This document shows, piece by piece, positions 51,491 through 57,401 of a stretch of DNA of 57,401 nucleotides; position 1 is the first letter of the stretch; each line of letters opens with the position of its first letter. This DNA is from JAUUZT01 sp964654015 (lineage in GTDB: Bacteria > Chloroflexota > Dehalococcoidia > GIF9 > AB-539-J10). The stretch is from positions 1 through 57,401 of the forward strand of contig CAZZHQ010000005.1 in NCBI GenBank assembly GCA_964654015.1, written 5' to 3'. The position numbers were made by a program, and so were the translations under genes. The notes under the pieces are model-generated. The model worked only from the letters and a program-made list of their open reading frames with translations. It was not told the origin of the DNA and ran no database searches.

Positions 51491-52237
51491 CTACTTTGAG
51501 ACTATGGGTGACCTGTTTTTCTGGAAAGGATGGGTTCTCAAAATCAACGAATACAGGTATGGATATTTCGATTTTATGTTTTCTACATAACTCAACCAGA
51601 CGCTGGACAGATGGTCATAGCACCTCTCAATATCTACACTGAGATGCGCAAGGTCTTTATCAGGAAGCCCAATAAGATATGGTCTTGCTTCAAGCTCTTC
51701 ATCAAGGTGAGTAAGCGCCCAGAGTAAATCGGTAAAAGCATCGTGCTCCAGTAGATTGGGATTACCCAGTAAAGTAAGTACGAAAGGGCGTTTTTGTGAT
51801 AAATATATTTTAAGACTATTCAGGTCAACATGATGACAATCGACATCTACTTTAAGAGGATAGGCATATTTTGCAGCTTTCCGAAAATCATCCTTTGTCC
51901 ACTTTTCAGAGATATTCAGGTGCTGTGCTATCTCTTCGTGGTTATTGAATTGTTCAAGCAGGCTTTCAAGCAGGTGATTACCCACTTCGCTGAAGAAGCC
52001 TCCTACCACCATATTTAGCTTTTGTAGTTTATCCTGTCTATCGCGATGAGCCAAAACTCGTTCGATTATAATCACTACCAGCAGTACTTGGAGTGGTAGA
52101 AAGGCGAGATCCCCAAGCAGGTATATGAAAATATGGTGAATATCATTAAAGATAAGGTAATGAACTGTATAGCCAATCCCTGAAACAATGAGTAGCGCAA
52201 GAGCAATAAGTAGAATGAAATAATTTCGCTTAAACAT
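51491..52237 (-). CDS. Two-TM membrane protein, unknown
   Basis: The 248-residue protein has two hydrophobic segments at about residues 6-28 and 34-63, then a charged helical region (VLAHRDRQDKLQKLN) and a cytoplasmic domain of about 165 residues. That domain includes NISEKWTKDDFRKAAKYAYP, CHHVDLNSLKIYLSQKRPFV and LLGNPNLLEHDAFTDLLWAL. The cytoplasmic part resembles unnamed conserved domains of small membrane proteins in Chloroflexota and methanogens (impression only). No catalytic motif can be defined. It is monocistronic, and its promoter region faces the universal stress gene. Confidence 0.7.
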   Translation of the reverse strand: MFKRNYFILLIALALLIVSGIGYTVHYLIFNDIHHIFIYLLGDLAFLPLQVLLVVIIIERVLAHRDRQDKLQKLNMVVGGFFSEVGNHLLESLLEQFNNHEEIAQHLNISEKWTKDDFRKAAKYAYPLKVDVDCHHVDLNSLKIYLSQKRPFVLTLLGNPNLLEHDAFTDLLWALTHLDEELEARPYLIGLPDKDLAHLSVDIERCYDHLSSVWLSYVENIKSKYPYLYSLILRTHPFQKNRSPIVSK

Positions 52238-52609
52238 TATTTATTGGCCTGCCTCCAGTAATTATATCCTTTTTCAAGTTAGGATTGCAGCCAAAATAGC
52301 CTCAAGAGCAGGTGGCCAAGCCTGATTGTACTCTCTCCTTTATCTCTCAATCAGTATCCTGGTCCTTATTAACGTCTTTAACATATCCTTTTTTATCATG
52401 TATAGCCCTTTTCCCCTCATAAGTTTAATATTACAGCCAGACTAATTTCTGGTAGGCAGGTCCATTAGTAGTCTCCCTCAAGGTTTAACCTATATATGCT
52501 ATTTAAATCGTAGACGCTTGCATTTTTGTGTTATTGGGGGAATAATTGTTAGAGTGGTAGGTATTACTTAAATGGAATTGCCAAAATCGACCGGTAAGGA
52601 GGAGGGGAA
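52238..52609. other. Divergent intergenic region
   Basis: No gene seen. It should contain promoters for the membrane protein on the left and the universal stress gene on the right. An AAGGAGGAGGGG ribosome-binding site for the latter lies at about 52597-52608. Confidence 0.5.
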
Positions 52610-53053
52610 ATGTATAAAAAGATACTGGTTCCACTGGATGGTTCGGAGTTTTCTGAGCAGGTTTTGACACATGTGAGGGCAATATCTCTAGGTTGCCAGG
52701 TTCCTGAGGTTGTGCTGTTAATAGTAGTAAAGCCGATAGACAATTCAGAAATAATCGCAAATATGGGAGATGAATGGGTTAGAGAGATCACGAAGCAGGA
52801 GCAAATAACAGCTGAGAGTTATATTAAGAAAGTGGCTGGTGAACTGGAAAAAGATGGCATAGCAACACAATCGATGGTGTTGGTGGGTAATCCTGCATAT
52901 GAAATATTGGAGTATATTACTAACAATCAAATAGACCTGGTTATTATGGGTACTCATGGGCGTTCGGGTCCATCACGATGGGTTCTTGGTAGTGCGACAG
53001 ATAGGGTGTCAAAACATTCTAAGGCACCTGTGTTAATAGTAAGAACCGAATAG
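52610..53053 (+). CDS. Universal stress protein, UspA family
   Basis: The 147-residue protein begins MYKKILVPLDGSEFSEQVL and ends with the ATP-binding signature GTHGRSGPSRWVLGSATDRV then APVLIV (G-2x-G-9x-G-S). It belongs to the ATP-binding class of universal stress proteins, which dimerise and respond to starvation or energy stress. It is a single gene with a very strong ribosome-binding site. Confidence 0.92.
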   Translation: MYKKILVPLDGSEFSEQVLTHVRAISLGCQVPEVVLLIVVKPIDNSEIIANMGDEWVREITKQEQITAESYIKKVAGELEKDGIATQSMVLVGNPAYEILEYITNNQIDLVIMGTHGRSGPSRWVLGSATDRVSKHSKAPVLIVRTE

Positions 53054-53370
53054 TTTGACGGCTAATAATTATTAGCTGATATTTTCAGTATATCACTAGC
53101 TTAATTGTCTACATATAGTGCTGTTTTGCTGCTACTTTTACAGCTGTCTATTTGCGTTACAGTGTACCCTTTGATTGCGTGGAAAATCCTGACACTTAAT
53201 AAACCATTTCACCCTGTAAAAAGTAACTTAATAAGGTTTTGTCGTTTCTATATCGATTTCATAAAGGTTCATGTAAAGGGAAAGGGTTATGTATACAATA
53301 ATAATACCAATTGGTGGGGTGCACAGGTAATTAACGGGAACATGCGAGATTGGTAATCAAAGGGGAAGAA
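53054..53370. other. Intergenic region; short hydrophobic frame not accepted
   Basis: An 83-codon frame at 53105-53356 has one hydrophobic stretch near its start but no ribosome-binding site and a low-complexity end (YNNNTNWW). It overlaps the following gene's upstream region. I treat this stretch as the leader of the molybdopterin gene. Confidence 0.4.
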
Positions 53371-54051
53371 ATGAAACGAAAAGCAATTTATGCAGTAACC
53401 ATCCTTGCAGTTACTACTTTGACTTTAATAATGGTAAACGGCTGCGTGCCAGGTGAGAGTTCGAATGATACATCGGTACTGGCACCCGCTGAGATTAGAG
53501 AATATGAAGGAACGAAACTCTCCTCGGCAGATGATTTCAGAGAGAATTCCATTCTTGGTACACAGTTGGTCGACAAGGATGCTTATCAGCTTATAGTGGA
53601 TGGGCTCGTGGAAAAACCTGCAAGCTATAGTTATGCTGAAGTAACTAATAACTATAAAAACTATAAGAAAGTGGTAACGTTAGATTGCGTAGAAGGTTGG
53701 AGTGTCACGATTCTATGGGAAGGAATATTACTTAGAGATTTGATAGAGACATCTAATCCACTGGCAAGTTCAAAAGTAGTTATTTTTCATGCCTATGATG
53801 GGTATACAACATCCTTTCCTGTTGAATACGTAATGGACAACGATATTCTATTAGCATATAAAATGAATGATGTTGTGCTTCCCCAGGAACGTGGGTTTCC
53901 TTTTCAACTTGTAGCTGAAAGCAAGTGGGGTTATAAATGGATTAAGTGGATTACAAGGATTGAATTGTCTGATAATGTCGACTACCGTGGGTACTGGGAA
54001 ACCAGAGGGTATTCCAATAGCGCTAATTTAGATGAAGGTTTTTTTGAATAA
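53371..54051 (+). CDS. Sulfite-oxidase-type molybdopterin oxidoreductase, exported
   Basis: The start is ATG 53371 after AAAGGGGAAGAA; the open frame extends seven codons upstream. The 226-residue product has a lipoprotein signal (LTLIMVNGC) and a single Oxidored_molyb domain: YQLIVDGLVEKPASYSYAEV, then VVTLDCVEGWSVTILWEGIL with the Cys that binds molybdenum, then FHAYDGYTTSFPVEYV and PLQ-like LPQERGFPFQLVAESKWGYK. The domain matches the YedY/MsrP group. The next gene encodes a small two-TM protein and overlaps it by one base, which parallels the MsrP-MsrQ pair. Substrate unknown. Confidence 0.87.
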   Translation: MKRKAIYAVTILAVTTLTLIMVNGCVPGESSNDTSVLAPAEIREYEGTKLSSADDFRENSILGTQLVDKDAYQLIVDGLVEKPASYSYAEVTNNYKNYKKVVTLDCVEGWSVTILWEGILLRDLIETSNPLASSKVVIFHAYDGYTTSFPVEYVMDNDILLAYKMNDVVLPQERGFPFQLVAESKWGYKWIKWITRIELSDNVDYRGYWETRGYSNSANLDEGFFE

Positions 54052-54293
54052 TGAATGATGACAGGATACGACTGGTAAGAAAGATACTGAATTGGTCATT
54101 GCTTGTTCTGGTAATACTCTATATCGTTACAGGATTTGGTATTACTCAATTCAGGATTGTTGAGCAATTGACTATGGGTCTGCTCACGAAGAGTTTATCT
54201 TTCAAGATTCACTTTAATTTAATTATCCCATTTATTATATTGCTAGCGTTACATGTTTCTTTCTCATCTTTGTTGAAGTTACGCAGGAAATAA
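54051..54293 (+). CDS. Small two-TM membrane protein (possible cytochrome b-like partner)
   Basis: The 80-residue protein starts at ATG 54051, which shares its A with the TAA stop of the molybdopterin gene. It has two hydrophobic segments (about 13-33 and 54-73) and two His residues, at KIHFN and ALHVSF near residues 54 and 68, that could ligate haem. It is much shorter than MsrQ but its coupling to an exported molybdoenzyme suggests it anchors it or passes electrons to it (inference). It resembles the C-terminal half of DUF4405-type cytochromes. Confidence 0.7.
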   Translation: MNDDRIRLVRKILNWSLLVLVILYIVTGFGITQFRIVEQLTMGLLTKSLSFKIHFNLIIPFIILLALHVSFSSLLKLRRK

Positions 54294-54335
54294 TATAATG
54301 AATCACAGTAAAATATAATTAGTATAAGGAGGTAT

Positions 54336-54842
54336 ATGATGGCTAATACAGATGATAATGTGCAAGCAGCTTTCGCCGGAGAGAGCCAGGCTAATCGTAA
54401 ATATCTTTTCTTCGCCGAAAAGGCGGAGGCGGAAGGATACCAGCAGGTAGCCAAATTGTTTCGTGCGGTTGCCGATGCTGAGACGGTACATGCAAGAAAT
54501 CATTTAAAAGTTTTGGATGAGATTAAATCAACCGAAGAGAATCTGAATGCTGCTATTAATGGAGAGAATTACGAGTTTAGCACCATGTACCCTTCCTTCA
54601 TTAAAAAGGCAGAAGAAGAGGGGAATGGAAAAGCAATAAGAAGCTTTGATCTGGCAAACAAAGTGGAGAAAATCCATCATACTCTGTTCCAGTCTGTTCT
54701 CACAAAGATTAAAGCTGGGCAGGTCGTTGCGCAAAAGCCGATATTCGTTTGCCAGGTTTGTGGCTATACGGTAGAGGGGGAAGCGCCGGAGCGTTGTCCT
54801 GTATGCGGAGCACCTGTTAAGATGTTTAAAGCGATAGAATAG
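54336..54842 (+). CDS. rbr: Rubrerythrin
   Basis: The 168-residue protein (ATG 54336 or 54339, after AAGGAGG) has a ferritin-like di-iron domain with AFAGESQANRKYLFFAEKAE and DAETVHARNHLK, then a repeat of E-x-x-H ligands (KVEKIHHTLF), and a rubredoxin-like C-terminus (FVCQVCGYTVEGEAPERCPV then CGAP). Rubrerythrin reduces hydrogen peroxide in anaerobes. The gene is monocistronic with a perfect hairpin across its stop codon. Confidence 0.95.
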   Translation: MMANTDDNVQAAFAGESQANRKYLFFAEKAEAEGYQQVAKLFRAVADAETVHARNHLKVLDEIKSTEENLNAAINGENYEFSTMYPSFIKKAEEEGNGKAIRSFDLANKVEKIHHTLFQSVLTKIKAGQVVAQKPIFVCQVCGYTVEGEAPERCPVCGAPVKMFKAIE

Positions 54843-54859
54843 CTTCAAAGCTATTCTAT
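54834..54859. terminator. Perfect hairpin across the rubrerythrin stop
   Basis: ATAGAATAGCTT (54834-54845) and AAGCTATTCTAT (54848-54859) form an exact 12-bp inverted repeat with a 2-base centre, starting inside the last codons. There is no T-run, so it may serve as a bidirectional transcript end. Confidence 0.6.
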
Positions 54860-54860
54860 A

Positions 54861-55097
54861 TTACGTATAAATCGACCATGGATTCCCGAATCCCTTGTTT
54901 GATTTACAGCCATAGAGGCTTGTACAGAAATTATTAACCATAGTCCCGCAATTGGCAGAAATTTCTATTTCCCAAATACTGTTACCTTCATATTTGGCGT
55001 ACGCATGGCATTCTACCGAACTCGCTCCTAAATAGTTAATTGCTCCTCTGCTAACGTTTACTGAAGCGTATCGCGGTAAATCTGGACGTTCCTCCAA
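54861..55097 (-). CDS. Doubtful small Cys-containing protein
   Basis: A 78-residue frame from ATG 55097 contains RYASVNVSRGAINYLGASSV and three spaced Cys residues (ECHAYA, ANCGTM, NFCTSLYGC). It ends inside a 43-bp repeat found again at 55898-55940. The middle looks like a secreted domain fragment, but there is no signal peptide and only a weak start. It may be a truncated gene remnant. Confidence 0.3.
   Translation of the reverse strand: MEERPDLPRYASVNVSRGAINYLGASSVECHAYAKYEGNSIWEIEISANCGTMVNNFCTSLYGCKSNKGFGNPWSIYT
54868..54910 (+). repeat. 43-bp dispersed repeat, copy 1
   Basis: Matches 55898-55940 without gaps at 38 of 43 bases (shared start TAAATCGACCATGGATT and end TTGTTTGATTTACAGC). 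Its ends AAATC and GATTT are inverted, so each copy could form a stem. Confidence 0.65.
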
Positions 55098-55122
55098 GTT
55101 TCGCTATATATATTGACAAGCC

Positions 55123-55506
55123 TTAGTCGCGTTGTAATAGTTCAATGGGCAAATTGTCAGGTCCCAGCAGGAAGGTCATCTTGACGCCCGGCATAGGCTC
55201 AGCTATTTCCTGTGTGAATTTAACGCCCCTGGCTTTTAACTTGGCAACGGTGGTTTCTATATCATCGGTTTTAATACCAAAATGGTGCAAGCCGTAGTAT
55301 TTAGATGGACTCGGGGCCTCGTTCTGTGTAGTCGGGCTCATTAGTGAAAGAGGCACACCCCCAAGTTCCATATATACCATGAACCTGCCGTCAGCTGCTG
55401 TGCGGGTCTTCAGTATTTTTGCACCAAACATGTCGACATAGAACTGCGCTGTCTTCTCTGGATCTGGAGTTACTTGGTGAAGATGGTCGAAAATAATATT
55501 TGACAT
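55123..55506 (-). CDS. VOC-family (glyoxalase/dioxygenase fold) protein
   Basis: The 127-residue protein starts IIFDHLHQVTPDPEKTAQFY with a metal-ligand His and has YGLHHFGIKTDDIETTVAKL and a final LLGPDNLPIELLQ with Glu, the His...His...Glu arrangement of vicinal-oxygen-chelate proteins. One beta-alpha-beta repeat pair makes a full single-domain VOC protein. Substrate cannot be assigned; roles range from glyoxalase to methylmalonyl-CoA epimerase-like. AGGAGG precedes the start on the minus strand. Confidence 0.88.
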   Translation of the reverse strand: MSNIIFDHLHQVTPDPEKTAQFYVDMFGAKILKTRTAADGRFMVYMELGGVPLSLMSPTTQNEAPSPSKYYGLHHFGIKTDDIETTVAKLKARGVKFTQEIAEPMPGVKMTFLLGPDNLPIELLQRD

Positions 55507-56002
55507 TAGTAATCCTCCTTATAAACTGCGTTTCTCGCTGCTCCATTTATACATCCGTAGGATAATACATAATCAGGTGAAACATAGCCTTCCTCTTCAA
55601 ATCTCTTTTTCCTTATACAACCTTTACCGGATTGCCAGCAATAATCTTGCACCTATTTCATATCTATGAGACAAGCATCGCAAGCACGTTTCACTCCTGA
55701 ACTGCCATTGTACCATGTACAGATATCTTTTCCATGCATATTTTGTGTCCCTTTTGGGTTGCAAATCTGATAATTCGACTGTAGGAAAATTTGTGTTTTC
55801 TAATAGTTCTGCGTATCAAAACTGTACCAGGGTAATAAGAGACAATGTATAGACAACGATTAGAGCTAGTTTTTGCTTTACTATTAGTCACTACGAGTAA
55901 ATCGACCATGGATTTCGTATTTCCTTGTTTGATTTACAGCTAATCTGAATAGTTAGTTTAATGTTGTATATATGCTGAAATCTGGGTGACTTGGATATTA
56001 CT
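55507..56002. other. Intergenic region with a dispersed repeat copy
   Basis: About 500 bases without a convincing gene. It contains the second 43-bp repeat copy (55898-55940). A 72-codon minus-strand frame at 55691-55909 has no recognisable feature and overlaps the repeat. Confidence 0.45.
55898..55940 (+). repeat. 43-bp dispersed repeat, copy 2
   Basis: Second copy of the element at 54868-54910, 1,030 bp apart, 38 of 43 bases identical, same orientation. The two copies bracket the VOC gene and the doubtful Cys-containing frame. Confidence 0.65.
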
Positions 56003-56470
56003 TCATCTTTCTGAAATATCAACCATTTTAGGTTTGACTAGCGAGTAAAAGTCTTGCCATCTCATTTCTATTGAATGAGTATGTACTCCCGGATTGAAGG
56101 AAATGATATCATTCGCGGATAATAAATTGTCAGCATAAGTAGGTAGCCCAATTATAGTGCCGAAGGGATAACAAGCTCCGATTTCACAACTCATGGTATC
56201 TTTTACCTCTTCTGGAAAAGCAAAACGAAGTTCCTTAATCCTAAGCAATGTTTTTAATTTCTTGGAATCAAGTTTACGATCACCTGGTAAAAGAGCCAAA
56301 ATAAAACCATTCTCACACTTTAAGAGCAGGGCTTTTGCTCCTTGGCTTGCTGATATACCTCTGATTTTAGCTGCTTGGGCACTGGTATAAACTGGTTCGT
56401 GTTCAGTATCCTTATATGAAATGTTATACGTTTTTAACAACGTTACAATCTCTTGGTAAGGATTACACAT
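56003..56470 (-). CDS. YbaK/EbsC-type aminoacyl-tRNA deacylase
   Basis: The 155-residue protein shows the YbaK/ProX editing domain: ISYKDTEHEPVYTSAQAAKI, then GAKALLLKCENGFILALLPG with the conserved Lys, and IGACYPFGTIIGLPTYAD in the region that binds the aminoacyl end. Members hydrolyse mischarged tRNAs such as Cys- or Ala-tRNA(Pro). Which substrate is used cannot be read from the sequence. It is a single gene. Confidence 0.85.
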   Translation of the reverse strand: MCNPYQEIVTLLKTYNISYKDTEHEPVYTSAQAAKIRGISASQGAKALLLKCENGFILALLPGDRKLDSKKLKTLLRIKELRFAFPEEVKDTMSCEIGACYPFGTIIGLPTYADNLLSANDIISFNPGVHTHSIEMRWQDFYSLVKPKMVDISER

Positions 56471-56554
56471 GACGCTATTCTAGCATGTAGGATAGCATAA
56501 CAATTTCGAGTTAATATAACCCAAGTTTGTATACCATAATAACTACCTGTATTA

Positions 56555-56770
56555 ATGATCAGTCCTCCGAAATATGCTGTAAGTGACGTTGTAGGTCGAA
56601 TGAAAGGCAAAACCAGTAGCATGTTGAGAAGGCGATTTAGCTCTTTACAGAAAGTATATTGGGCCAAGAATGTAGTATGGCAACCTGGATACTTTGCACG
56701 TACAGTTGGAGCTAATGAGAGGATAGTGAAGGCTTATATTAGTAACCAGGATAAAGTAAAGGTGAATTAG
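56555..56770 (+). pseudogene. IS200/IS605 TnpA transposase, C-terminal remnant
   Basis: The frame encodes KYAVSDVVGRMKGKTSSML, then YWAKNVVWQPGYFARTVGAN and ERIVKAYISNQ. This is the C-terminal half of Y1 transposases (the segments before and after the nucleophile Tyr; YFARTVG holds it). The first half with the HUH metal motif is missing upstream, and no tnpB follows, so it is a dead insertion-sequence remnant. A GAGTTA-like sequence occurs about 50 bases upstream. Confidence 0.75.
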
Positions 56771-56931
56771 CATTGCATTTGCTGATTTTCTGTGTCAGAT
56801 TTAAAGTACTTTTACATAGTTTGACTAAGTTAAAAAAAGCGATGGTCTTTGAGTGAGGTATATATTGGATTTCACTGAGCATAGAGTAAAATACTTATTA
56901 AGAATCCTCCGTATTTAAAGGACGAAGTATA

Positions 56932-57351
56932 ATGAAAATTGCAGTATTAGCTTGGGGATCATTGATTCCAAAACCTAAGTGTTTAAAGATTTCAGGAAAC
57001 TGGCATTTTGATGGTCCTAAACTGCCTATTGAATACGCTAGGATATCGTGTGACGGAAGGCTTACTCTAGTAATTTATGAAAATGCTGATGATTTACAGA
57101 CATTATGGGCATATTCATATTTTGAAGACTTAGATTCGGCCGTCGAAAACTTGAGATGCAGAGAAAATACTCCCAGTATTAACAGAATTGGTTACGTGAC
57201 AGAAAATCCTATTGATTTCCGCAGTAATGTTATACCTGGTATAGACAAACAAATAAGAACATGGGCCAAAGATAAGAATATTGATGCCGTTATATGGACA
57301 GATTTGCCAAGTAATTTTGAGCAAGAAAGAAAAATACCTCTTACTGAGTGA
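56932..57351 (+). CDS. Conserved hypothetical protein with AWGSL motif
   Basis: The 139-residue protein begins MKIAVLAWGSLIPKPKCLKI and continues with WHFDGPKLPIEYARISCDGR and LTLVIYEN. The opening (strand, GSL loop, then W...GP.LP.EFARIS.DGRLTLV) is that of a conserved bacterial family that looks like a gamma-glutamylcyclotransferase-type fold, whose substrate loop is YGSL; the similarity is by pattern only. An AGGACGAAG site precedes the ATG. The C-terminus ends inside the window, a little shorter than I would expect, so late truncation is possible. Confidence 0.7.
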   Translation: MKIAVLAWGSLIPKPKCLKISGNWHFDGPKLPIEYARISCDGRLTLVIYENADDLQTLWAYSYFEDLDSAVENLRCRENTPSINRIGYVTENPIDFRSNVIPGIDKQIRTWAKDKNIDAVIWTDLPSNFEQERKIPLTE

Positions 57352-57401
57352 GGTGGACCCCATTGTTAGGACAGGATAGGGGTGATATTAAGATTGGGTC
57401 C

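Noticed and set aside
53105..53356. 83-codon frame with one hydrophobic segment
   Set aside because: No ribosome-binding site, a low-complexity end and overlap with the leader of the molybdopterin gene.
55691..55909. 72-codon minus-strand frame
   Set aside because: It overlaps a dispersed repeat, has no recognisable motif and poor start context.

Overview
The window reads as chromosomal sequence of an AT-rich anaerobic bacterium, most probably Chloroflexota and perhaps Dehalococcoidia (inference). The supporting signs are a MerR/HspR-type heat-shock cluster with a ClpC-like unfoldase, a NuoE/NuoF plus molybdopterin-subunit redox operon, rubrerythrin and small redox lipoproteins. A run of 100 N at 31291-31390 shows that it comes from a draft or metagenome assembly. 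No rRNA genes or CRISPR arrays were seen.

Left chromosomal flank (1-2606): two minus-strand genes for long coiled-coil proteins. The complete one is built from 19 gap-free copies of a 25-residue unit.

Integrated island (about 2607-26626, 24 kb): a 14-bp sequence equal to the last 14 bases of tRNA-Ala(GGC), CCA included, occurs at 2607-2620. It recurs in the same orientation inside the intact tRNA at 26613-26626, directly after a large serine recombinase gene. The recombinase frame runs through the att site and the tRNA, so its C-terminus depends on whether the element is integrated. Cargo, left to right: a lipoprotein fragment; a TcmP/three-Cys-motif (Gp37_Gp68-like) pair; a tRNA-Lys 3' remnant; an SF1 helicase with a DUF2290-like partner; HAD and ribbon-helix-helix pseudogenes; a tightly overlapping defence operon (SNF2 helicase with DUF3883-like nuclease end, DUF1156 adenine methylase, DUF499 ATPase); a 50-residue basic protein translationally coupled to a TIR-like protein; an unknown 317-residue protein; an AlbA_2/Schlafen-type protein; a membrane-anchored protein; a ribbon-helix-helix protein next to a six-unit 12-bp tandem repeat; and an HTH protein with the recombinase. 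The whole looks like a mobile defence island.

Right chromosome (26730-57401): a VTT membrane protein; heat-shock genes (clpC-like, hspR, J-protein, divergent hsp20, and dnaJ nearby); a NUDIX hydrolase; gpsA, plsY, der and argF in one minus-strand run; polA lacking visible proofreading residues; and a five-gene redox operon (NuoE, NuoF, a formate-dehydrogenase-like molybdopterin subunit with Ser at the expected Cys/Sec position, and NfnA- and NfnB-like proteins). Then come fpg, small lipoproteins, a cupin, a universal stress protein, a molybdopterin oxidoreductase with a small membrane partner, rubrerythrin, a VOC protein, a YbaK-type protein, an IS200 transposase remnant and a conserved unknown protein.

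All functions were assigned by reading motifs by eye. No database search was run.
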